From the NCBI GenBank assembly GCA_029559035.1, contig JAKQCT010000001.1, positions 62,001 through 126,000 of the forward strand: a DNA stretch of 64,000 bases, given 5' to 3'. The position numbers and the translations under genes are program-made. The notes under the pieces were generated by a model, which was not told the origin of the DNA, did not search any database, and saw only the letters and a program-made list of their open reading frames with translations. Source of the stretch: Acidobacteriota bacterium. Lineage in GTDB: Bacteria; Acidobacteriota; UBA4820. Shown one piece after another: positions 7,832 to 14,826 of this stretch; position 1 is the stretch's first letter, and each line of letters opens with the position of its first letter.

Positions 7832-8380
7832 TCAGTAGCGCCATTGGTCCCCGGATTTGTTATATGAAAACGAAGGGAAAGAAATATCCGGTTCAACCGC
7901 GTTCCTTTTGTCGAAGGCATCCTGTATCCATTCACGGATGTCGTCGGGGTTATTTGTCCAGTTGTGCAGTTTGGCGTAACCGCATTTGACGTTGTCATAT
8001 AATCGCGGCGGGATCGTATAAGGATTGTAGTTTGTCATTGAGGCCCTGGGATAAGTCGGCAACAGGATCCCCAGTAATCCGGAACGTGGATTTAGGCGGG
8101 TATCCCTGATACTTGAGGATATCTCCCAATCGATATGTTTTCTCCTCCATGTATCGCTTCCCACGAGGACAACCGTTACCGTCGTATCCCTAAGGTATTC
8201 ATCCCTGATTTTTTGCCTTATCGTATCCGAAGGAAGATTCGGGTCAATATCGCCTTCTTCCACGGCCATGGAGATGAATACTTCATAGTAATCCGCGAAC
8301 ATCTTCCTGAAAAGGGTTTTGTAATCCTCATCGTTCTCGTGATGGTAACTTATAAACGTTTTATGCTTTTCGAAAATCAT
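7832..8380 (-). CDS. ThsB-like TIR-fold protein (DUF1863 / Thoeris ThsB-TIR type)
   Basis: 182 aa. HKTFISYHHENDEDY begins the fold. GDIDPNLPSDTIRQKIRDEYLRDTTVTVVLVG, TWRRKHIDWEISSSIRDTRLNPRSGLLGILLPTY and YTIPPRLYDNVKCGYAKLHNW are typical of the ThsB-like TIR family. E86 in HIDWEISSS is the candidate catalytic glutamate. In Thoeris, ThsB senses infection and makes a cyclic ADP-ribose signal for ThsA; no ThsA (SLOG/Sir2/Macro) gene is in this window. RBS AAGGAA lies upstream. It is the second annotated gene of a minus-strand operon with another TIR protein, which could be the responder. Confidence 0.85.
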   Translation of the reverse strand: MIFEKHKTFISYHHENDEDYKTLFRKMFADYYEVFISMAVEEGDIDPNLPSDTIRQKIRDEYLRDTTVTVVLVGSDTWRRKHIDWEISSSIRDTRLNPRSGLLGILLPTYPRASMTNYNPYTIPPRLYDNVKCGYAKLHNWTNNPDDIREWIQDAFDKRNAVEPDISFPSFSYNKSGDQWRY

Positions 8381-8435
8381 GGCAATTCCTTTCCATCAAG
8401 GCGCACATGAGCGTAAATCCATTTGAATCGTCGAC

Positions 8436-8538
8436 ACCCTCCGCCTTGAGATGGGGACCAAGGCGGAGGGTTGGCGGGCGGGCATCGGTTTCGAGGGTCC
8501 TGCCCGCCTTTATTGCTCTCCATGAGGGTGATGGAGAG
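8436..8538 (-). ncRNA. Three consecutive hairpins inside the TIR operon
   Basis: Between the stop of the 224-aa gene (8562) and the ThsB-like start (8380) lie three stem-loops: a perfect 12-bp stem (ACCCTCCGCCTT 8436-8447 with 8460-8471), a 7-bp GGCGGGC / GCCCGCC stem (8473-8479 with 8502-8508) and an 8-bp CTCTCCAT / ATGGAGAG stem (8516-8523 with 8531-8538). No A/T run on the minus strand makes any of them a clear terminator. Possible roles are mRNA processing, differential expression or a structured RNA component. The 65-aa ORF across it looks spurious. Confidence 0.55.
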
Positions 8539-8561
8539 TTCAAGGGGCTTTCCTTCATTTT

Positions 8562-9236
8562 TTATGCCTTCGGCGGTTCGGGCGGGGTATCGTCATCGTC
8601 TTTTTTGGGCTTGGAGACTTTCTTGAAGAATGTGTCGGCGCTTCGTTTATCCCCGTCCAGGACGGAAAGCACATCGCCGTAGCTCTTGCTGTAGGCGACA
8701 AGCCAGTTGATCTTTTCGGCCTCCACAAGCTCCCACGCGTTGCTCGCGGCGGTGATGGCCGCCTTGAGGCCCGCGATTGACTTCTGGTATGTCTCAAGCA
8801 ATGCCTTCAGGTTCGGCAGAATTCTTGCCACAACCGGGTCATCCGGGGTTTCGGAAAGAACCCCGATCAAAGCGGTGACTTTGCCCGCTTCTTCATCGAA
8901 ACTGCACCTGATCAAGGCCGTCAGCCCGTCCGGGAACCACCTGAGGACGGCGGGGTCTTTCTTGTTGTTCCCGCACGCCCCGAGCTTTGAAAAGTAAAGG
9001 TCGCGCACGGTGTTGTCCAAATCATAGTCCGCCTTGACCATCTGCGCTTCAAGCGCCGAAATCGTCCTTTGGGCCTGGTTGAACGCGTTGCCTTTTCTTT
9101 CAAGCTCTTCCTGCCTTTTTTTGAAACTTTCCGCCAAATCCTTCATTTTCGGATCCGCTTCAAGGCGTGAATGCGTAAATACTCCAAACTCGTTTACCAT
9201 TGTCAGCCAACCGATACTGCCTTTTACCATCTCCAT
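8562..9236 (-). CDS. Helical hypothetical protein, first main gene of the TIR operon
   Basis: 224 aa, start preceded by AAGGAGG. The sequence is almost all helix: a heptad-rich segment (MKDLAESFKKRQEELERKGNAFNQAQRTISALEAQM) at about 30-70, a middle region with RWFPDGLTALIRCSFDEEAGKVTALIGVL, a second long helical pair (LPNLKALLETYQKSIAGLKAAITAASNAWELVEAEK) and an acidic, proline-rich tail (KPKKDDDDTPPEPPKA). There is no signal peptide. A coiled-coil scaffold or sensor is a reasonable guess, nothing more. I do not recognise the family. Confidence 0.65.
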   Translation of the reverse strand: MEMVKGSIGWLTMVNEFGVFTHSRLEADPKMKDLAESFKKRQEELERKGNAFNQAQRTISALEAQMVKADYDLDNTVRDLYFSKLGACGNNKKDPAVLRWFPDGLTALIRCSFDEEAGKVTALIGVLSETPDDPVVARILPNLKALLETYQKSIAGLKAAITAASNAWELVEAEKINWLVAYSKSYGDVLSVLDGDKRSADTFFKKVSKPKKDDDDTPPEPPKA

Positions 9237-9265
9237 TTGAATCCTCCTTCAAAAAAGTGCCCGCT

Positions 9266-9616
9266 TCAGAAATAAATTGGTTTATGAGTCAAGTCGGGAC
9301 GCCCCGACATGGCAAAAAAGGCCTCTTTTATGGAAGTATTTCCTCCGACCCCACTACAACATCCATTTTCTATCGCGTCGGAAATCAGAAACGGCAGAAA
9401 AAGAACTGTTGAAGGATCTAGGGAAAATTCGGAATGAGAGAAATACTCGTTTGTCGCCGTTGTCGGCGGGCAGACTTGAAAAAAAACAGGTTCTCCTACC
9501 GTTCCGGCAGGAGTTCTTCTGAAAAACACCTGAGAAATGGAGGGTTCTGGCGACTTTTTACTCTTTTTAAATGGTTCATTGGTTTTTTCTTGTTTCCCAA
9601 GAAGGATCAAACCCAC
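9266..9616 (-). CDS. Uncertain ORF in the long leader of the TIR operon
   Basis: GTG 9616 has AGGAGG five bases upstream, an ideal site, and would give 116 aa ending just before the 9236 gene. The protein (MGLILLGKQEKTNEPFKK..., ...NGCCSGVGGNTSIKEAFF) has no recognisable domain, and its DNA contains a hairpin with eight Ts on the minus strand (9479-9513), unusual inside a real gene. It could be a small accessory protein or chance reading through a structured leader. Confidence 0.3.
   Translation of the reverse strand: MGLILLGKQEKTNEPFKKSKKSPEPSISQVFFRRTPAGTVGEPVFFQVCPPTTATNEYFSHSEFSLDPSTVLFLPFLISDAIENGCCSGVGGNTSIKEAFFAMSGRPDLTHKPIYF
9479..9513 (-). terminator. Possible attenuator hairpin in the TIR operon leader
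   Basis: On the minus strand a 9-bp stem (CTCCTGCCG / CGGTAGGAG, one G-T pair) is followed by AACCTG and eight Ts. It lies about 250 nt after the operon's predicted start and 240 nt before the first firm gene, so it could stop transcription early unless overridden. Confidence 0.45.
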
Positions 9617-9704
9617 TGCCACCTCCTGTTGATATTACGCTGAACAAGTTGCTTTGAATGTTTTCATACCAATTCATTTCAGACATCCGCTTGAAAAAGC
9701 TCAT
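9576..9704 (-). CDS. Possible 42-aa leader peptide of the TIR operon
   Basis: ATG 9704 with GAGG about five bases upstream opens a 42-aa ORF (MSFFKRMSEMNWYENIQSNL..., ending SGFDPSWETRKNQ). It is the first ORF after the promoter at 9747-9800. Its protein looks more natural than the overlapping 116-aa ORF, but is too short to assign. It may be a small real gene or the 5' remnant of a frameshifted one, since the overlapping frame continues downstream. Confidence 0.35.
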   Translation of the reverse strand: MSFFKRMSEMNWYENIQSNLFSVISTGGGSGFDPSWETRKNQ

Positions 9705-9746
9705 TGCCGCCTCATGAGAAAAACGCAATTCTATTCCCTAATAATG

Positions 9747-9800
9747 AATGAACGTTCATTTCAAGAGGTGAGCTTATAATATTTATTAGGCTGTTGTCAA
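9747..9800 (-). promoter_or_regulatory. Promoter plus operator for the TIR operon
   Basis: On the minus strand TTGACA (9800-9795), a 16-bp spacer and TATAAG (9778-9773) are followed 12 bases later by the perfect palindrome AATGAACGTTCATT (9760-9747). Position and sequence match the operators at 6260 and 11627. Confidence 0.8.
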
Positions 9801-9814
9801 GAGCCGAATAAAAA

Positions 9815-9840
9815 AATCCCCCCTCTTTCGAAGGGGGATT
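9815..9840 (-). terminator. AATCCCCC-type hairpin terminator, copy 3
   Basis: AATCCCCC / GGGGGATT arms around a CTCTTTCGAA-like loop, with a run of Ts (TTTTTTATTCGG) on the minus-strand side, lie 57 bases downstream of the 9897 gene. It ends the 11.6-9.9 kb unit and is the third copy of the same hairpin in the island. Confidence 0.75.
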
Positions 9841-9896
9841 ACCCGGCAGAAGAGGCGCCGACTGCCGGGATGTATCAGGAGGATGGTACGAGTTGC

Positions 9897-10619
9897 CTAG
9901 GAAGATAGAGAGGATATGCATTCTAAAGCCAATTTTGTCGATTCCTTTTTTGGCGTTTTTTTGAAAAGAAGTCCAAGGTCAAATTTTACCGCTATCGACG
10001 GATCATTTTCGAATACTCTCTTAGCCGTTCGTTCAAGGCGTTTTAATGTAAGGAATGTATGTCCTTTGAGGATGAGGAAGTCACGGGTGTTATCGGAAAG
10101 TGCTGCTATAGCCTTTTCCAGAGTAGTGCGACCGAGAAAAAGTCCTTCCATGATTTCCCTTCCCTCACGAATATCATTTTGCGAAAACCCCCATATCTCC
10201 AGCGGTTCGCGGAATTTCTGGGCAACAACAATAAGGGATTTGATCCGGTTCTCTACCTTTAGTATGTCGCATCCGGTTTTGCCACGAAGATGAAACTCAT
10301 CCCTGATTTCTGGCTCTTCTTGAAATGCATTATCAGCGGTTAGTGTAAGGTTTCTTATCCACTTCATCGCAGATTGAAAGAAAACCTCGACGAAGTCGCA
10401 TGCCGCCATTGAAGATTCCAGATCGGGTCGTTCCTCCTGATTCATCAATAGCGTTAATAGCAGTTGTTCAAGACCCTCAACCTCCTCATCCGGATACTTC
10501 CCTATCAGATCTACGGCATATCCTTTGGCCAACGCCAGACATATCTGGCTCTGTTCGATCAGCCTAATGGCCGAAAATTTGGTTCCGATCATCGCAAGCA
10601 TATTATCGTCCAGAGGCAT
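9897..10619 (-). CDS. Helical hypothetical protein
   Basis: 240 aa, start preceded by AAGGAG. Composition and spacing suggest a cytosolic alpha-helical protein: LIEQSQICLALAKGYAVDLIGKY, LEQLLLTLLMNQEERPD, FVEVFFQSAMKWIRNL and a C-terminal helix (FLTLKRLERTAKRVFEND). No signal peptide, membrane segment or known motif. It is 41 bases downstream of the membrane-anchored 301-aa gene in the same unit. I do not recognise it. Confidence 0.6.
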   Translation of the reverse strand: MPLDDNMLAMIGTKFSAIRLIEQSQICLALAKGYAVDLIGKYPDEEVEGLEQLLLTLLMNQEERPDLESSMAACDFVEVFFQSAMKWIRNLTLTADNAFQEEPEIRDEFHLRGKTGCDILKVENRIKSLIVVAQKFREPLEIWGFSQNDIREGREIMEGLFLGRTTLEKAIAALSDNTRDFLILKGHTFLTLKRLERTAKRVFENDPSIAVKFDLGLLFKKTPKKESTKLALECISSLSS

Positions 10620-10660
10620 GAATTTCTCCTTATGTATTTTCTTCCATATCGGGAAGATAT

Positions 10661-11566
10661 TTATCCATCATGTCGTGGTAGTGGCATATTCTTTCGTTCC
10701 TGCAAATCCGCAACTATTAAAAAATCGTCTGAATGCGTTTTAATTTGATCCATACCAATCCCATCTACTGATAATGCGAGAAGGTTGTCGCCGTCCTTAA
10801 GATTGATGGTGACTATGTCCCATCCTCCCGGGTTCCTTCGAAAAAGATTGGAAATGATCATATCGTTAAATCTGGCTTTAAAAGTCTCCGGAATTATCGC
10901 AAGATCATAGAATATGATCAAGGAGAATGCACTTGTTCCGGCAGGCAGTATTATGGTCGGTGCGATAAGATTTGCATACGTCAAGAAGGTCGGATTATTC
11001 TTGTTATCTGTTGCGTATCCGCCTTTGATAAAACTCCCCCTCATATTGTCACTGTTATAGTAAAGGAAATACTTATGAGGTATTCCTGGAAAATATGGAA
11101 TATTCTCGTAGCATTTCGTCAGCCTTTCATAGTTGTAGTTCCGTGCATGGATTTCCATCGTGTAAGCTGGTATATTTCCCTGGGCATCGTTAACGGTGAT
11201 GCCGTAATATCCGCTTTCAGCATGATTTACATAAAACTCTTTACAATCAGATTCTGCTCCCTGGCCGATCTTACAGGAATATGAAGAGGGAATTATATTG
11301 GGAGACACATTGCCGTAAGAGTCAATTTCCATTGTTTGGCCAAAGGGATCTTTAACGGAAAGGCCGACTTGTCCATATATTTTGATACTTACGCTATTTA
11401 AAGTGGTTGCATCGATTTTCGATGAACTTCGTATCGGATTGCGAAAACCTGATGCTTCTCTTTCTTCTTTTGATTTGATTACTCTTGTTGTTATACCCGC
11501 GATCACCAGAGCAGTTATCAATAAGAAAGCTAAAATCACTCCGGAGATTATAATCGCCATTTTCAT
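10661..11566 (-). CDS. Membrane-anchored protein with extracytoplasmic beta domain
   Basis: The track starts at a GTG (11623) only 4 bases past the operator; I prefer ATG 11566, with GGAG upstream, giving 301 aa (ATG 11560 is also possible). Residues 3-30 (AIIISGVILAFLLITALVIAGI) are one membrane segment followed by a basic stretch. The rest is a beta-rich domain starting SVSIKIYGQVGLSVKDPFGQ, reminiscent of extracytoplasmic sandwich modules, with pairs of Cys (SYSCKIGQGAESDCKEF). It leads a two-gene unit under the shared operator. It could be a membrane effector or anchor for the TIR regulon; this is inference from position. Confidence 0.6.
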   Translation of the reverse strand: MKMAIIISGVILAFLLITALVIAGITTRVIKSKEEREASGFRNPIRSSSKIDATTLNSVSIKIYGQVGLSVKDPFGQTMEIDSYGNVSPNIIPSSYSCKIGQGAESDCKEFYVNHAESGYYGITVNDAQGNIPAYTMEIHARNYNYERLTKCYENIPYFPGIPHKYFLYYNSDNMRGSFIKGGYATDNKNNPTFLTYANLIAPTIILPAGTSAFSLIIFYDLAIIPETFKARFNDMIISNLFRRNPGGWDIVTINLKDGDNLLALSVDGIGMDQIKTHSDDFLIVADLQERKNMPLPRHDG

Positions 11567-11626
11567 AATTGGTTCATTCTCCGCATGCCGTTCCTTTACC
11601 GTTAACTCAAGATGAACGCCCACTTA

Positions 11627-11678
11627 ATTGAACGTTCATTCAGAAAGCGATGGTACTCCCGCGCGGGATGTTTGTCAA
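11627..11678 (-). promoter_or_regulatory. Promoter plus operator for the membrane-protein unit
   Basis: On the minus strand TTGACA (11678-11673), a 17-bp spacer containing a CCCGCGCGGG palindrome, and a weak TACCAT (11655-11650) are followed 9 bases later by AATGAACGTTCAAT (11640-11627), one base off the island consensus. Confidence 0.75.
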
Positions 11679-11724
11679 GCCCCGTTTCCGCGTTCAGGAA
11701 AAAGCGCAATATTCCGGCTCCCGC

Positions 11725-11737
11725 GGGGGGGGGGGGG
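11725..11737 (+). repeat. 13-G homopolymer next to an efflux promoter
   Basis: Thirteen Gs end one base before the TTGACA of the tetR-tolC-emrAB promoter. Tracts of this length are prone to slipped-strand changes. Confidence 0.85.
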
Positions 11738-11738
11738 C

Positions 11739-11767
11739 TTGACAAATCAGAATTATGATTCTAATAT
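11739..11767 (+). promoter_or_regulatory. Promoter and TetR operator of the efflux operon
   Basis: TTGACA (11739-11744), a 17-bp spacer and TAATAT (11762-11767) make a near-ideal sigma-70 promoter. The inverted repeat AGAATTATGATTCT (11749-11762) fills the spacer and is the likely binding site of the TetR protein encoded next, so autorepression is expected. Confidence 0.85.
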
Positions 11768-11795
11768 TTGAATCCTTGTTTTGGGGAGGTTGAAA

Positions 11796-12410
11796 ATGAC
11801 GCCTTCAAGGAAAGAGAGAGAAAGGGAACTCAGGGTAAGGCTGGTACTCGAGGCCGCCGAAAAAGTGTTCGGCAAGAAATCCTACGAGGACGCTTCGATG
11901 CTCGAGATCGCCAAGGAAGCGCAGCTCGGGATGCAGAGTCTCTACAACACCTTTCAGAGCAAGCGGGACCTCTACGAGAGCCTGGTCACCTACCGGATAA
12001 GCAAGTTCAGGGCGGCGATGGACGAAGTCTTCAAGAAGAACGAAGACCCTCTGGAAGCGCTGCGCGAATGGACTACGGAACATTTCAAGACTTTCGCCGA
12101 CCTTTCGGCCTTCTACCCCGTGTTCCTCAAGGAGAGGTTCAACTACGTCTGGGGGTTCAAGTCGCGCTCCCTTCCCGCGCTTACCGTCGCTTTTCAGAAG
12201 GAGGAGAAGAGGCTGGTCGGCCTGCTGGAGAAGGCTCAAAGGGCGGGCTACCTTAAACCCGTACCGATAGAACAGGTCAAGACCGTTTTCGTCGGGCTTC
12301 TTCAGTCCAGGCTCGAATACCATTTCCTTAACAAGAAGCCGATAGAGGTGAACCAATGCGTGGAAGAAACCTTGAGCATTTTCCTCGATGGATTAAAGCC
12401 GCAGTCCTGA
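11796..12410 (+). CDS. TetR/AcrR-family repressor of the efflux operon
   Basis: 204 aa from ATG 11796, with GGGGAGG six bases upstream; the track's 11781 is a TTG within that region. Residues about 10-60 are a TetR HTH: LVLEAAEKVFGKKSYEDASMLEIAKEAQLGMQSLYNTFQSKRDLYESL. The remainder is the helical ligand domain. It leads a tetR-tolC-emrA-emrB operon, so it probably senses an exported compound and represses the promoter at 11739. Its 3' end overlaps tolC by 55 nt, unusually long for this genome. Confidence 0.9.
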   Translation: MTPSRKERERELRVRLVLEAAEKVFGKKSYEDASMLEIAKEAQLGMQSLYNTFQSKRDLYESLVTYRISKFRAAMDEVFKKNEDPLEALREWTTEHFKTFADLSAFYPVFLKERFNYVWGFKSRSLPALTVAFQKEEKRLVGLLEKAQRAGYLKPVPIEQVKTVFVGLLQSRLEYHFLNKKPIEVNQCVEETLSIFLDGLKPQS

Positions 12411-13705
12411 CGACGGCGCTGCCCGCTTTCGGCGCGGCAGTTTCCGCTCAGGAGGTCCTGACCCTGGACCAGGCCCTCGAGATGGCGGCGGCGGGATCGT
12501 ATGCCGCCCAGGCCGGAGCTCTTGACGAAAAGATCGCGGAGCAGAAGGTGAAGGAGAGCCTTTCGCTCTACTACCCGAAGATCGATGTCTCGGTCGGGCA
12601 TGTACATCTCGACAACGACCCCGCGTTCAAGTTCGGACCCGCGATCTTTCCGGCCGGAGAACAGCTCTACTGGAAATGGGACCTCACGGTCCAACAGACC
12701 CTGTGGGATTTCGGAAGGAGGCGGGACATCCTGAACGCTTCCGAGACCGCTAGGGTCGCCGTCGGGAAAAGGGTGTCGAACGAGATAAGGATGAAGCAGG
12801 CCGAGGTGACCGCCATCTACATGCAGGCGGTGACCCTTGCGGACCAGATATCGGTCGTCGGGTCGAGGAAGAAGAGCCTCGAGGACCATCTCAAGGTAGC
12901 AAAGAACCTCTACGAACAGGGAGTCGTCACCAGGAACGACCTGCTCAGGACGGAGGTGGCCCTCAGGTCGCTGGACGACGCCGCGCGGGAGCTCGAAACA
13001 GCGCGGAGGACGGCCGTCGACAAGCTGCTGGTCGCCGCGGGGATGGACATCTCCGATGACGTCGTCCTCGAAGACCCGGCCGGGAAGGTCGCGCCGCTCT
13101 CGCTGACCCGCGGATGGAGCGAGGCAGAGCTGAGGGACAGGGCCGTTTCGGGCAACGAAGGATTGAAGGCGCTCGACGGTAAGATCTCCGCCCTGGAGGA
13201 CGCCCACAGCTTCGCCAGAAAGGAATCGTATCCCTATCTTGTCGGAGCGGCCGGCCACAGCTACGAGCAGAACAGGTATTTCGCCTATCCTCATGTCAAC
13301 AGGCTCTTCCTCGGGGTGTCGGTGAACCTGTTCGACGGAGGCGCCAGGAAAGCCAGAGAAGTGGAAGCAAGGGCGGAGGTCGAAAAGGCGAGAAGAGAGC
13401 GCCTCGAAGCCGAGAGGGAAGTGGTCTCCGCGATAATGAAAGCCTACAGGGATTACAGGGACGCCGTGGAGGAGCATGACACGGCCAAGCTCAACGCCGC
13501 GTCGTCAGCCGAGAACCTGAGGATAATCGAGGACCAGTACAGGGAAGGACTCCTGAAGACCACGGACTACCTGGAGGCGGAATCGCTCCTCGCGGACAGC
13601 CGTTTCCGTGAGACCGAAAGTCTTCACAAAGTTATATCCTGCGAGGCGGCGATCGCCGCGCTGATGGGCGAAGACCTCAGGCAGTTCTTCGCCGGAAAGA
13701 ACTGA
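12356..13705 (+). CDS. TolC-family outer-membrane efflux protein
   Basis: 449 aa. After a signal peptide (RWIKAAVLTTALPAFGAAVSAQ) come two outer-membrane efflux protein repeats: LTLDQALEMAAAGSYAAQAGALDEKIAEQKVKES, WDLTVQQTLWDFGRRRDIL and the second-half EVEARAEVEKARRERLEAEREVVSAIMKAYRDYRDAVEE plus IIEDQYREGLLKTTDYLEAESLL. It forms the outer-membrane channel for the downstream HlyD and MFS partners. ATG 12356 lies within tetR, so translation may be coupled to tetR reading. Confidence 0.9.
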   Translation: MRGRNLEHFPRWIKAAVLTTALPAFGAAVSAQEVLTLDQALEMAAAGSYAAQAGALDEKIAEQKVKESLSLYYPKIDVSVGHVHLDNDPAFKFGPAIFPAGEQLYWKWDLTVQQTLWDFGRRRDILNASETARVAVGKRVSNEIRMKQAEVTAIYMQAVTLADQISVVGSRKKSLEDHLKVAKNLYEQGVVTRNDLLRTEVALRSLDDAARELETARRTAVDKLLVAAGMDISDDVVLEDPAGKVAPLSLTRGWSEAELRDRAVSGNEGLKALDGKISALEDAHSFARKESYPYLVGAAGHSYEQNRYFAYPHVNRLFLGVSVNLFDGGARKAREVEARAEVEKARRERLEAEREVVSAIMKAYRDYRDAVEEHDTAKLNAASSAENLRIIEDQYREGLLKTTDYLEAESLLADSRFRETESLHKVISCEAAIAALMGEDLRQFFAGKN

Positions 13706-13715
13706 GGAGGTTCAG

Positions 13716-14717
13716 ATGGCGGTTCAAAAAAGGTTCGCGGCGCTGTTCATCCTGGTGGGACTCCTTGCGGTCGGGTCCGTCGCGGGCTACTTCCGCTGGC
13801 AGCATTCGAAGATATTCGTGAAAACGGAGAACGCCTATGTCATGGGCGACATATACACGGTCTCCTTCAAGACCCCGGGGAAGATCTCGAGGATGGAGGT
13901 CGAGGAGAACAGGCTGGTCAAAAAGGGCGACATGATCGCCGTCCTGGAACCGGAGGATCACGATACCGCTATAAGGAACGCGGAGGGGAAAGCCGACGAG
14001 GCTCTCGCGGGCGTCGATACCACCCGGGCGCAGATCAGCCAGGCACGCTCCGCGGTGAAGGTGATCGAAAGCCAGCTCGAACTCGCCGTGATAGAAAGGA
14101 AAAGGGCGGAGAACCTCTACTCGAAGGAATCGGTTCCCAAGCAGAAATACGACCATGCCTTGACGAACGAGAAGGTCCTTCTGGCACAGCTCGATGCCGC
14201 GAAGAAAGCCCTTCTGACCGCAGAGGCCGGCCTGAAAGTTTCCGAGGAGAAGGTGAAGACCGCCCGGGCCTCGCTCGATTCCGCGAAGCTGACCAGGTCC
14301 TACTGCGAGCTCTACGCCCCCGAAACCGGATATGTCACGAAAAAAAGCGCCGAGCCGGGGCAGGTGGTGCAGGCCGGACAGCCGCTATGCGCGATCGTCC
14401 CGCTGAGCGGCGGGTCGGTCTGGGTCGAAGCCAACTACAAGGAGACCCAGCTCAAAAGGATGAAGCCGGGACAGAAGGCCAGGTTCTGGAGCGATGTGGA
14501 CAAGTCGGTCGTTTTCGAGGGAGAAGTAGAAAGCATCGCGCCCGGGACAGGAGTGGTATTTTCCCTTTTCCCGCCGGAGAACGCGACGGGCAACTGGGTC
14601 AAGGTGGTCCAGCGCGTCCCGGTCAGGATTAAGATCGCTCCGGGACAGCAGAAGGCAGACATGCTCCGCCTCGGCCTTTCGGTCACATGCGTCGTGGAGA
14701 CAAAGGAAGACAAGTAG
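13716..14717 (+). CDS. HlyD/EmrA-family periplasmic adaptor
   Basis: 333 aa, start preceded by GAGGAGG. One N-terminal membrane segment (FAALFILVGLLAVGSVAGYF), then a barrel-sandwich (lipoyl) half IYTVSFKTPGKISRMEVEENRLVKKGD, a long alpha-hairpin (about 85-205), the second half ELYAPETGYVTKKSAEPGQVVQAGQPL and a beta-barrel WVEANYKETQLKRMKPGQ. It links the TolC-like channel to the EmrB-like pump as in EmrAB-TolC. Confidence 0.9.
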   Translation: MAVQKRFAALFILVGLLAVGSVAGYFRWQHSKIFVKTENAYVMGDIYTVSFKTPGKISRMEVEENRLVKKGDMIAVLEPEDHDTAIRNAEGKADEALAGVDTTRAQISQARSAVKVIESQLELAVIERKRAENLYSKESVPKQKYDHALTNEKVLLAQLDAAKKALLTAEAGLKVSEEKVKTARASLDSAKLTRSYCELYAPETGYVTKKSAEPGQVVQAGQPLCAIVPLSGGSVWVEANYKETQLKRMKPGQKARFWSDVDKSVVFEGEVESIAPGTGVVFSLFPPENATGNWVKVVQRVPVRIKIAPGQQKADMLRLGLSVTCVVETKEDK

Positions 14718-14727
14718 GAAGTTGGGA

Positions 14728-14815
14728 TGCCGGGAAGCCGGCAAGCCAGGAAGGAAAGATCAATAAGGAAATGAATTCCTTCATTTTTCATTTTTCAATT
14801 TTCAATTCGCCGCAG
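14728..14815 (-). repeat. Dispersed intergenic repeat (inverted copy)
   Basis: The gap between emrA and emrB contains ATCAATAAGGAAATGAATTCC followed by heptad-like TTTTTCA/TTTTCAA units, the reverse complement of the element found three times at 60965-61207. It ends CGCCGCAGGCGTTTTT, a short hairpin with a T run. Confidence 0.6.
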
Positions 14816-14826
14816 GCGTTTTTCCC

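Noticed and set aside
8361-8558. 65-aa ORF across the triple hairpin
   Set aside because: Its codons are the stems themselves; composition not protein-like, no good ribosome binding site.
9747-9760. LexA (SOS) box
   Set aside because: The GAAC and GTTC halves abut without the usual spacer, and no lexA/recA gene is near; kept only as an alternative to a TetR-type operator.
9240-9766. Retron msr-msd RNA in the TIR operon leader
   Set aside because: No reverse transcriptase gene in the window; hairpins lack the long complementary a1/a2 arms I would expect.
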